A DNA stretch of 56,819 bases, taken from assembly GCA_022799115.1 (NCBI GenBank), contig JAAWNT010000014.1, forward strand, positions 1-56,819, read 5' to 3'. Below, piece after piece: positions 50,117 through 56,819 of this stretch. The position numbers were made by a program, and so were the translations under genes. The stretch's first letter is position 1. Each line of letters opens with the position of its first letter. The notes beneath the pieces are model-generated. The model did no database searches and was not told the origin of the DNA. It worked only from the letters and a program-made list of their open reading frames with translations. This DNA is from Clostridiales bacterium. Its GTDB lineage: Bacteria; Bacillota; Clostridia; Oscillospirales; Acutalibacteraceae.

Positions 50117-50749
50117 ATGCAAAAAGCGATCATCGGCAAGAAGATCGGTATGACCCAGATCTTCGACGAAAAGGGAAAAGTCATTCCCGTCACTGTCGTG
50201 GAAGCCGGACCCTGCGTGGTCTCTCAGAAGAAAACCGTGGAAAACGACGGCTATGCTTCTGTGCAAATCGGCTTTGGCGACTTAAAGGCCCACAAGGTGA
50301 ACAAGCCCATGGCTGGTCACTTTGCAAAGGCCGGCGTTGCTCCCAAGAGGACGCTGCGCGAATTCCGTTTTGATGATACCGACGCTTACAATGTGGGCGA
50401 CATTATCAAGGCGGACACCTTTGCCGCGGGAGACAAAGTAGACGTTTCCGGCACCAGCAAAGGTAAGGGATATGCCGGCGTAATTAAGCGCTGGAATTTC
50501 CAGAGACTCAAAGAGACGCACGGTTCCGGTCCTGTTGCCCGCCACGGCGGTTCCAACGGCGCCTGCTCCTCTCCGTCCAGAGTGTGGAAGGGCCTTAAAA
50601 TGGCCGGCCACATGGGCGCTGAGAAAGTGACCGTTCAGAATCTGCAGGTTGTCAAGGTGGACGCCGAGAACAACCTCATCGCGATCAAGGGTGCCATTCC
50701 CGGCCCGAACGGCGGCACGGTAATCATCCATGACAGCGTGAAGGCGTAA
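50117..50749 (+). CDS. rplC: 50S ribosomal protein L3
   Basis: 210 residues. N-terminal [20 protein letters not shown] and central [20 protein letters not shown] with [20 protein letters not shown], the loop that reaches the peptidyl transferase centre. The usual GSIG..TPGRVxKG motif appears as [12 protein letters not shown], a slight variant. AGGAGG upstream. Follows rpsJ by 71 bases in the same operon. Confidence 0.97.
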   Translation: MQKAIIGKKIGMTQIFDEKGKVIPVTVVEAGPCVVSQKKTVENDGYASVQIGFGDLKAHKVNKPMAGHFAKAGVAPKRTLREFRFDDTDAYNVGDIIKADTFAAGDKVDVSGTSKGKGYAGVIKRWNFQRLKETHGSGPVARHGGSNGACSSPSRVWKGLKMAGHMGAEKVTVQNLQVVKVDAENNLIAIKGAIPGPNGGTVIIHDSVKA

Positions 50750-50766
50750 GGGAAGGAGGAATTAGA

Positions 50767-51390
50767 ATGCCTAAGGTAGCAGTGCTTGATATGCAAGGCA
50801 AGGAGGTCGGCAGCGTAGAGCTTTCCGACGCCATTTTTGGAATCGAACCCAACGCCACTGTGATGCACCATATGGTGAAGAACTATCTGGCCAACCAGCG
50901 CCAGGGCACCCAGTCCGCGCTGACCCGCGCGGAGGTTTCCGGCGGCGGCAAAAAGCCGTGGAGACAAAAGGGTACCGGCCATGCCAGACAGGGTTCTACC
51001 CGCGCTCCCCAGTGGACCCACGGCGGCATCGTGTTTGCCCCCAAGCCCCGCAGCTATCGTTACACCGTGAACAGAAAGGTTAAGAGACTTGCAATGAAGT
51101 CCGCTTTCTCCACAAAGGTGATCGACAATAATCTGATCGTGCTGGACAGCATTCAGCTCGATGAGTTCAAAACCAAGACCATCGCAGCCATGCTCAACGC
51201 GTTGGGCGCCGACAGAAAGGCCCTGATCGTACTCCCCGAGGTAAACGAGAAGATCATTAAGTCGGCCCGCAACATTCCCGGCGTGAAGACTGCACAAGTC
51301 AACACCCTGAATGTTTACGATATGCTGGGCGCCGATAAGCTGATCGTCCTCAAGGACGCGGTGAGCAAGATTGAGGAGGTGTATGCATAA
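50767..51390 (+). CDS. rplD: 50S ribosomal protein L4
   Basis: 207 residues; [20 protein letters not shown], the basic extended loop ([29 protein letters not shown]) lining the exit tunnel, and conserved C-terminal alpha/beta domain. In E. coli L4 is the autogenous regulator of the S10 operon; whether it acts on the leader here is not shown. Its stop shares a base with the rplW start. Confidence 0.97.
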   Translation: MPKVAVLDMQGKEVGSVELSDAIFGIEPNATVMHHMVKNYLANQRQGTQSALTRAEVSGGGKKPWRQKGTGHARQGSTRAPQWTHGGIVFAPKPRSYRYTVNRKVKRLAMKSAFSTKVIDNNLIVLDSIQLDEFKTKTIAAMLNALGADRKALIVLPEVNEKIIKSARNIPGVKTAQVNTLNVYDMLGADKLIVLKDAVSKIEEVYA

Positions 51391-51680
51391 TGGCAGCACA
51401 GGATATCATCATCCGCCCCATTATCACCGAGAAAAGCATGTCCGGTATGACCGAGAAGAAATACACCTTCGAGGTTAAAAAGGACGCCAACAAGATTGAA
51501 ATTGCCAAAGCAGTGGAAGAGCTCTTTAACGTAAAGGTGGCAAAGGTCAATACCCTGCACGTGAGAGGCCAGATGCGCCGCCAGGGCAGAAACGAAGGCT
51601 ATACTCCCTCTTGGAAGAAAGCCTACGTCACTCTGACCGAGGGCAGCAAGCCCATCGAGTTCTTCGAAGGCATGATGTAA
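51390..51680 (+). CDS. rplW: 50S ribosomal protein L23
   Basis: 96 residues; [40 protein letters not shown]. At the tunnel exit, docking site for trigger factor and SRP. Coupled to rplD by a one-base overlap; 98 bases precede rplB. Confidence 0.97.
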   Translation: MAAQDIIIRPIITEKSMSGMTEKKYTFEVKKDANKIEIAKAVEELFNVKVAKVNTLHVRGQMRRQGRNEGYTPSWKKAYVTLTEGSKPIEFFEGMM

Positions 51681-51778
51681 TCGTCTGCTTTCCTTATATC
51701 AAGTAAGAAAAAGCAGAGGCAACGTATGGGAAGGCTTGGCAGCTTCCCGCAAAGCCATCATGAGGAGTGTGAAACCGA

Positions 51779-52612
51779 ATGCCTATTATCAACTATAAAC
51801 CGACGACGCCCGCACGTCGCAACATGTCGGTTACCGATTACTCCGGTCTGTCCAAAGTGGCTCCCGAGAAGAGTCTTCTCGCCCCTTTGAACAAGAAATC
51901 CGGACGCAACAGCTACGGCAGAATCACCGTTCGTCACAGAGGCGGCGGAAACCGTAGAAAGTACCGCATCATCGACTTCAAGCGTCAGAAATTTGACGTT
52001 CCGGGTAAAGTGCTTACCCTGGAGTATGATCCCAACCGTTCCGCTCACATCGCTCTCATTCAATATGAGGACGGCGAGAAGAGATACATCATCGCCCCCA
52101 ACGGCCTGAAGGTCGGCGACACAGTGCTCGCCGGCGCCAATGCGGATATTAAGCCCGGCAACGCGTTGCCGCTTCTCAATATCCCCACCGGTACCTTCGT
52201 GCATAACGTTGAGCTGTATCCCGGCAAAGGCGCTCAGCTGGCCCGGGCTGCCGGCAACATGGCGCAGCTGATGGCAAAGGAGAACAATATGGCTCTTCTG
52301 AGACTGCCTTCCGGCGAGCTGAGAAACGTTCCGGTAAACTGCATGGCCACCATCGGCCAGGTAGGCAACATCGATCACGAGAACGTTAAGATCGGTAAAG
52401 CCGGCCGTAAGCGCAACATGGGTTGGAGACCGACGGTTCGCGGTTCTGTCATGAACCCCTGCGACCATCCGCACGGTGGTGGTGAGGGCAAGTCCCCCGT
52501 TGGACGTCCCGGCCCTGTTACTCCGTGGGGTAAACCGGCTCTGGGTTACAAAACCCGCGCCAAGCACAACCGCTCCGATAAATTTATCGTGAAGCGCAGA
52601 AACGGTAAGTAA
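51779..52612 (+). CDS. rplB: 50S ribosomal protein L2
   Basis: 277 residues; [40 protein letters not shown], and the highly conserved [16 protein letters not shown] motif here as [20 protein letters not shown], containing the His linked to peptidyl transfer. A Cys replaces the usual Val before Asp. Start ATG at 51779. Confidence 0.97.
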   Translation: MPIINYKPTTPARRNMSVTDYSGLSKVAPEKSLLAPLNKKSGRNSYGRITVRHRGGGNRRKYRIIDFKRQKFDVPGKVLTLEYDPNRSAHIALIQYEDGEKRYIIAPNGLKVGDTVLAGANADIKPGNALPLLNIPTGTFVHNVELYPGKGAQLARAAGNMAQLMAKENNMALLRLPSGELRNVPVNCMATIGQVGNIDHENVKIGKAGRKRNMGWRPTVRGSVMNPCDHPHGGGEGKSPVGRPGPVTPWGKPALGYKTRAKHNRSDKFIVKRRNGK

Positions 52613-52637
52613 GGCGTACAGAAAGGAGCTTAAACTT

Positions 52638-52910
52638 ATGGGCAGAAGCGTTAAAAAGGGCCCTTATGTACAGCCCGTGCTGTTGAAAAGGGTTCAAGAA
52701 ATGAATAAAGCCGGCGAGAAAAAGATCCTGAAGACCTGGAGCAGATCCTCCACCATCTTCCCGGATTTCGTTGGCCACACCTTTGCGGTTCACGACGGCC
52801 GCAAGCACGTTCCGGTGTATGTGACGGAGGATATGGTTGGACACAAACTCGGCGAGTTTGCTCCCACTCGTACCTACCGCGGTCATGCCGGTGCAAAAAC
52901 TTCGAAATAA
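52638..52910 (+). CDS. rpsS: 30S ribosomal protein S19
   Basis: 90 residues; [59 protein letters not shown]. Forms a complex with S13 in the 30S head. AAAGGAG upstream. Confidence 0.97.
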   Translation: MGRSVKKGPYVQPVLLKRVQEMNKAGEKKILKTWSRSSTIFPDFVGHTFAVHDGRKHVPVYVTEDMVGHKLGEFAPTRTYRGHAGAKTSK

Positions 52911-52931
52911 CGGCCGAAAGGAGTGTATAGC

Positions 52932-53267
52932 ATGGAAGCAAGGGCTTATTTAAAGTACGCCCGCATTTCTCCCCGTAAAGTATCCATCGTGCTTGATTTG
53001 ATTCGCAACAAGCCGGTTGATTACGCCATGGCTGTCCTCAAGCATACCCCCAAGGCCGCCTGTGAGGACCTGCAAAAGTTACTCAAGTCGGCAATGGCGA
53101 ACGCTGAGAACAATCACAATATGGATGTCTCCAGATTATACGTGGCGGAATGCTTCGTATGTCCGGGCCCGATCCTCAAGCGCATTCGTCCGAGAGCGCA
53201 GGGTCGCGCGTTTAGAATCGACAAGAAGACCTCGCACGTAACCCTGGTGCTTAAGGAACAAGAATAG
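52932..53267 (+). CDS. rplV: 50S ribosomal protein L22
   Basis: 111 residues; [40 protein letters not shown], and the tunnel hairpin [20 protein letters not shown]. The start at 52932 (MEARAYL) has AAGGAG 8 bases upstream; 52923 would add three residues. Confidence 0.97.
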   Translation: MEARAYLKYARISPRKVSIVLDLIRNKPVDYAMAVLKHTPKAACEDLQKLLKSAMANAENNHNMDVSRLYVAECFVCPGPILKRIRPRAQGRAFRIDKKTSHVTLVLKEQE

Positions 53268-53287
53268 CAGAAGAGGAGGTAAACTTA

Positions 53288-53962
53288 ATGGGCCAGAAAG
53301 TAAATCCCCACGGTCTCCGTGTGGGCGTTATCAAAGATTGGGATTCCCGCTGGTTCGCGAAGGATAAAGACTTTGGCGATACCCTCGTCGAGGACTACAA
53401 CCTCCGCAAACTGCTGAAGAAGCAGTTATACGCAGCAGGCGTTCCGAAGATCGAGATTGAGCGTGACGCGTCCAAGGTACGTATCCACATTCACTGCGCA
53501 AAGCCGGGAATGGTGATCGGTAAGGGCGGCTCCGAGATCGAGAAACTTCGCGTTCAGTGCGAAGGCATTCTGAAAAAACCTGTTGCAATCAATATTGTGG
53601 AAGTCAAGTCTCCGGATTTGAACGCACAGCTGGTTGCCGAGAACATCGCCCAGCAGCTGGAAAAGAGAACCTCTTTCCGCCGCGCTATGAAGCAGGCCAT
53701 CGGTCGTGCTATGAAGTTCGGCGCCAAGGGAATCAAGACCCAGGTTGCAGGTCGTTTGGGCGGCGCGGAAATCGCCCGTACCGAGCAGTATCATGAGGGC
53801 ACCATTCCGCTGCAGACCATCAGAGCGGACATCGACTACGGATTTGCCGAGGCTGCCACTACTTATGGCCGTATCGGTGTAAAGGTTTGGCTGTACCGGG
53901 GCGAAGTGCTCCAGGACAACCGTAGACCCCGTACTCCCCGCAGGGAAGGAGGCAATAAATAA
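53288..53962 (+). CDS. rpsC: 30S ribosomal protein S3
   Basis: 224 residues; [22 protein letters not shown] domain with [20 protein letters not shown], and the C-terminal domain [20 protein letters not shown]. Located at the mRNA entry channel. Its stop overlaps the rplP start by one base. Confidence 0.97.
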   Translation: MGQKVNPHGLRVGVIKDWDSRWFAKDKDFGDTLVEDYNLRKLLKKQLYAAGVPKIEIERDASKVRIHIHCAKPGMVIGKGGSEIEKLRVQCEGILKKPVAINIVEVKSPDLNAQLVAENIAQQLEKRTSFRRAMKQAIGRAMKFGAKGIKTQVAGRLGGAEIARTEQYHEGTIPLQTIRADIDYGFAEAATTYGRIGVKVWLYRGEVLQDNRRPRTPRREGGNK

Positions 53963-54387
53963 TGTTGCTGCCTAAGAGAGTGAAATACCGCAGAGTGCAC
54001 AGAGGTCGTCTGACCGGTAAGGCCTCCCGCGGCAATAAGGTAACTTACGGTGATTTTGGCCTCCAGGCTCTGGAGCCGGCATGGATCACCTCCAACCAGA
54101 TTGAAGCCGCCCGTGTAGCCATGACCCGTTACACCAAGCGTTTCGGTCAGGTTTGGATCAAAATTTTCCCCGATAAGCCCATCACCGAGAAGCCGGCTGA
54201 AACCCGAATGGGTTCCGGTAAAGGTTCCCCGGAATATTGGGTGGCCGTTGTGAAGCCGGGCCGCATCATGTTCGAGATCGGCGGCATCAACGAAGAGACC
54301 GCAAGAGAAGCAATGAGACTAGCGGCAAACAAGCTGCCGATTAAATGCAAGTTTGTCAAGAAGGAAGAAACGGGTGGTGAGCAGTAA
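53962..54387 (+). CDS. rplP: 50S ribosomal protein L16
   Basis: 141 residues; [60 protein letters not shown]. Helps place A-site tRNA. One-base overlaps with rpsC and rpmC. Confidence 0.97.
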   Translation: MLLPKRVKYRRVHRGRLTGKASRGNKVTYGDFGLQALEPAWITSNQIEAARVAMTRYTKRFGQVWIKIFPDKPITEKPAETRMGSGKGSPEYWVAVVKPGRIMFEIGGINEETAREAMRLAANKLPIKCKFVKKEETGGEQ

Positions 54388-54593
54388 TGAAGGCCTCAGA
54401 GATCAGAGAATTATCAGTAGCAGAGCTGGAAACCAAGCTCAAAGACCTCAAAGCTGAGCTTTTCAACCTACGCTTCCAGCTTGCTATTAATCAGCTCGAC
54501 AACCCGATGCGCATCCGTGCTGTGAAAAAGGATATCGCGAGAGTGCAGACAGTCCTGCGTCAAAACGAACTCAATCACAGTACTGAGGCGTAA
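54387..54593 (+). CDS. rpmC: 50S ribosomal protein L29
   Basis: 68 residues, two-helix protein; [51 protein letters not shown]. Near the tunnel exit next to L23. Confidence 0.96.
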   Translation: MKASEIRELSVAELETKLKDLKAELFNLRFQLAINQLDNPMRIRAVKKDIARVQTVLRQNELNHSTEA

Positions 54594-54612
54594 GGGAAGG
54601 GAGGATTAAGCC

Positions 54613-54870
54613 GTGAGCGATAGGAATATGAGAAAAACAGAGGTCGGCAAGGTGGTCAGCGATAAGATGGACAAAACCATCGTTGTGGCCATTGAGGGCA
54701 GTGTAAAGCATCCGCTTTACAATAAAGTTATGAAACGTACCGTGAAGCTGAAGGCTCATGATGAGAACAATGAATGCAGAATCGGTGACCGCGTGCGTGT
54801 GATGGAGACCCGTCCCCTGTCTAAAGAGAAGAGATGGCGTCTCGTCGAGATTATAGAAAAAGCTAAATAA
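54613..54870 (+). CDS. rpsQ: 30S ribosomal protein S17
   Basis: 85 residues, OB fold; [62 protein letters not shown] start with GGGAGG upstream. Confidence 0.96.
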   Translation: MSDRNMRKTEVGKVVSDKMDKTIVVAIEGSVKHPLYNKVMKRTVKLKAHDENNECRIGDRVRVMETRPLSKEKRWRLVEIIEKAK

Positions 54871-54905
54871 GAACTTATTGGCTTTGTGCAAAGGAGGAAC
54901 GCACT

Positions 54906-55274
54906 GTGATACAGCAGCAGACCTACCTCAAAGTTGCCGACAACACCGGCGCGAAGGAGCTTATGTGCATCCGCGTTCTCGGCGGTACCGGCAGGAGGTA
55001 TGCCAATATTGGCGACGTTGTGGTAGCTTCGGTTAAAAAAGCAGCACCCGGCGGCGTTGTTAAAAAGGGCGACGTAGTAAAAGCAGTTATTGTACGCTCC
55101 GCGAAGGGCGTGCGCCGCGAGGATGGTACCTACATCCGTTTTGATGAAAACGCGGCCGTCATCATTAAGGAAGACAAGAACCCGAGGGGCACCCGTATAT
55201 TTGGGCCGGTGGCGAGAGAGCTTCGCGATAAGGATTACCTGAAGATATTGAGCCTCGCCCCCGAAGTGCTTTAA
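54906..55274 (+). CDS. rplN: 50S ribosomal protein L14
   Basis: 122 residues, full-length; [63 protein letters not shown] start with AAAGGAGG upstream. Confidence 0.97.
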   Translation: MIQQQTYLKVADNTGAKELMCIRVLGGTGRRYANIGDVVVASVKKAAPGGVVKKGDVVKAVIVRSAKGVRREDGTYIRFDENAAVIIKEDKNPRGTRIFGPVARELRDKDYLKILSLAPEVL

Positions 55275-55292
55275 TAGGAGGTGCTCACTAGT

Positions 55293-55613
55293 ATGATTAA
55301 AAAAGTTCATGTAAAAACGGGTGACACCGTTACCGTATTAAGCGGAAAAGAACGCGGCAAAAAGGGTAAGGTATTGGCCGTCAGCCCCAAAGAGGGCAAA
55401 GTCATCATCGAGGGAATCAACATGGTTACAAAGCATGTGAAGCCTCGTAGGATGGGCGAAGCCGGCGGTATCGTCAAGGCCGAGGGCGCCATGTACGCCT
55501 GCAAGGTTCAGATCGTATGCCCCCGCTGCGGCAAGCCTACACGTGTCGGGCACAAGGTATCTGAAGACGGCACGAAAGAACGCATTTGCAAAAAATGCGG
55601 CGAGTCGCTGTAA
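55293..55613 (+). CDS. rplX: 50S ribosomal protein L24
   Basis: 106 residues; KOW motif [40 protein letters not shown]. The C-terminus carries a CPRCG / CKKCG pair (C76, C79, C99, C102) that could bind zinc, as in several Firmicutes L24 proteins. ATG at 55293 with AGGAGGTG upstream; an earlier frame start at 55281 is not used. Confidence 0.96.
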   Translation: MIKKVHVKTGDTVTVLSGKERGKKGKVLAVSPKEGKVIIEGINMVTKHVKPRRMGEAGGIVKAEGAMYACKVQIVCPRCGKPTRVGHKVSEDGTKERICKKCGESL

Positions 55614-55624
55614 GGAGGATAAGA

Positions 55625-56164
55625 ATGGCTAGACTAAAGGAATTCTACAAGCAGGACGTAGCTCCCGCTTTGATGAAGAAATTTTCTTATAAGAGTGTCA
55701 TGCAAATCCCGAAGCTTGATAAGATCGTGATTAACGTAGGCGCAGGCGAAGCCCGTGACAACGCTAAGGTTATCGACGCCATCGTGACCGATCTTGGCGC
55801 GATCACCGGTCAGAAGCCGGTCATCTGCAAAGCGAGAAAGTCCGTTGCGAACTTTAAGCTTCGTGAAGGTATGAACATCGGCGTAAAGGTTACGCTCAGA
55901 GGCAACAAGATGTACGAGTTTTTGGACCGTCTTTTCAATGTTGCGCTGCCCCGTGTAAGAGACTTCCGCGGAATTAACGCAAATTCGTTTGACGGCCGCG
56001 GCAACTATAACATGGGCCTGAAAGAGCAGCTGATCTTTCCCGAGATCGATTACGATAAGATCGACAAGGTCCGCGGTATGGACATTTGCTTCGTAACAAC
56101 CGCAAACACCGACGAGGAAGCTCGCGAGCTTTTAACGCTTATGGGCGCCCCGTTTGCGAAATAA
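55625..56164 (+). CDS. rplE: 50S ribosomal protein L5
   Basis: 179 residues; [80 protein letters not shown]. Contacts 5S rRNA and P-site tRNA. AAGGAGG before the ATG. Confidence 0.97.
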   Translation: MARLKEFYKQDVAPALMKKFSYKSVMQIPKLDKIVINVGAGEARDNAKVIDAIVTDLGAITGQKPVICKARKSVANFKLREGMNIGVKVTLRGNKMYEFLDRLFNVALPRVRDFRGINANSFDGRGNYNMGLKEQLIFPEIDYDKIDKVRGMDICFVTTANTDEEARELLTLMGAPFAK

Positions 56165-56176
56165 GGAGGGATTACT

Positions 56177-56362
56177 GTGGCCAAAACATCCATGAAAATC
56201 AAGCAAAAGAGACCTGCAAAGTTCTCTTCTCGCGAATACAACCGGTGCAAAATCTGTGGCAGGCCGCATGCCTATCTTCGCAAGTTCGGAATTTGCCGTA
56301 TCTGCTTCCGGGAACTTGCTTACAAGGGCGAGATTCCGGGCGTGAGAAAAGCCAGCTGGTAA
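56177..56362 (+). CDS. rpsN: 30S ribosomal protein S14, zinc-binding type
   Basis: 61 residues, the short type Z form with four Cys (C24, C27, C40, C43; [19 protein letters not shown]). GTG start with AAGGAGGG. Presence of the C+ form in the spc operon is normal for Gram-positives. Confidence 0.97.
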   Translation: MAKTSMKIKQKRPAKFSSREYNRCKICGRPHAYLRKFGICRICFRELAYKGEIPGVRKASW

Positions 56363-56386
56363 AGCATAGCAAAGGAGGTAAACGGC

Positions 56387-56785
56387 ATGCAAATTACAGA
56401 TTCCATCGCAGATCTGTTGACCAGAATCCGCAACGCGAATTCTGCCAAGCATGAGACTGTGGATATCCCCGCTTCCAACATCAAGAAAGCCATTATGCAG
56501 ATTCTTGTGGACGAGGGTTATATTAAAAGCTTCACCGTCATCGAAGACGGCAAGCAGGGCATGATTAAGGCGACGCTTAAGTATGGCGAGGGCAAAACCC
56601 CCATCATTACTGGATTGCGCCGCGTTAGCAAGCCCGGCCTGCGTGTATACAGCAATGTGGAGGATATGCCCAAGGTCATGAAGGGCCTGGGAATTGCTAT
56701 TGTTTCCACTTCCAAGGGCGTTATGACCGACCGTCAGGCCCGTAAGGAAAACGTGGGCGGCGAAGTCCTCGCATTTATTTGGTAA
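56387..56785 (+). CDS. rpsH: 30S ribosomal protein S8
   Basis: 132 residues; [60 protein letters not shown], ending GEVLAFIW. A primary 16S-binding protein of the platform and repressor of the spc operon in E. coli. AAAGGAGG upstream. Confidence 0.97.
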   Translation: MQITDSIADLLTRIRNANSAKHETVDIPASNIKKAIMQILVDEGYIKSFTVIEDGKQGMIKATLKYGEGKTPIITGLRRVSKPGLRVYSNVEDMPKVMKGLGIAIVSTSKGVMTDRQARKENVGGEVLAFIW

Positions 56786-56797
56786 GGGGGTGCAGAG

Positions 56798-56819
56798 ATG
56801 TCTCGAATTGGAAGAAAAC
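56798..56819 (+). CDS. rplF: 50S ribosomal protein L6, first codons only (cut by window end)
   Basis: ATG at 56798 after GGGGGTG; the visible residues MSRIGRK match the L6 N-terminus, and the position after rpsH is the standard one. Only seven codons lie in the window. Confidence 0.85.

Noticed and set aside
51758-52567. 269-codon minus-strand open frame across rplB
   Set aside because: Antisense to a full-length ribosomal protein gene; no independent support.
1-56819. CRISPR array, insertion sequence, integrase or prophage genes
   Set aside because: No regularly spaced direct repeats and no transposase, recombinase or phage structural proteins were seen; the small XRE genes alone do not make a prophage.

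Overview
The window reads as a chromosomal segment of a Gram-positive Clostridia bacterium, most likely in or near the Oscillospirales (Ruminococcaceae-like gut anaerobes). This is inferred, not proven. The supporting signs are strong AGGAGG-type ribosome binding sites with frequent TTG/GTG starts, a Cys T-box leader, GatCAB transamidosome genes, a zinc-type S14, a desulfoferrodoxin-type superoxide reductase (strict anaerobe) and a Na+-pumping decarboxylase membrane subunit. Base composition is mixed in the core genes and clearly AT-rich in a few accessory patches (about 430-1130, 27800-29400, 40830-41280, 47050-47280).

Layout. 1-1130: accessory edge with a palindromic repeat, an XRE regulator with a 50-aa companion gene, a 46-bp palindromic operator candidate and a divergent XRE regulator. 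1191-2576: galE and its terminator. 2969-5308: a GH13/amylosucrase-like protein with a basic repeat-rich N-terminus and a damaged active site. 5692-6461: trmB. 6512-9911: divergent polyprenyl-phosphate sugar transferase and M23 peptidoglycan hydrolase. 10109-13316: gatC-gatA-gatB. 13379-18326: two lipoproteins followed by an OmpR-type response regulator and histidine kinase. 18487-20321: DUF1385-prmC. 20460-24497: recA-recX-rimO-pgsA. 24743-27786: Cys T-box, cysE and cysS. 27988-29368: AT-rich island with one DUF4062 gene. 29490-31680: small conserved protein, superoxide reductase, AraC-type regulator, SEC-C methionine aminopeptidase. 32128-32203: tRNA-Val(GAC). 32403-33251: patatin-like phospholipase. 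33578-40456: aromatic amino acid operon (leader ORF, aroF, tyrA, aroB, aroA, aroC, pheA, minus strand). 40466-41259: XRE regulator and a frameshifted SLOG-like pseudogene. 41366-42754: aroE-aroK. 43205-46783: acpP, decarboxylase beta and gamma-like subunits, proS. 46826-47526: divergent XRE pair with three shared operators. 47771-49353: two tandem paralogous membrane proteins. 49411 to the right edge: the S10-spc ribosomal protein operon from rpsJ to the first codons of rplF.

How the genes work together. The aro block plus aroE-aroK encodes DAHP synthase to chorismate and on to prephenate/phenylpyruvate and 4-hydroxyphenylpyruvate, with only dehydroquinate dehydratase (aroD/aroQ) not found here. 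Its leader carries a 41-codon ORF with a dense aromatic run (SYFNWEFW) followed by an intrinsic terminator before aroF. That arrangement fits attenuation by charged aromatic tRNA and is the most attractive regulatory candidate in the window. Cysteine supply (cysE) and cysteinyl-tRNA formation (cysS) sit behind a T-box whose specifier reads UGC. Less understood items are the GH13 pseudoenzyme, the DUF4062 island, the lipoprotein-two-component cluster, the paralogous membrane pair and the small XRE modules.
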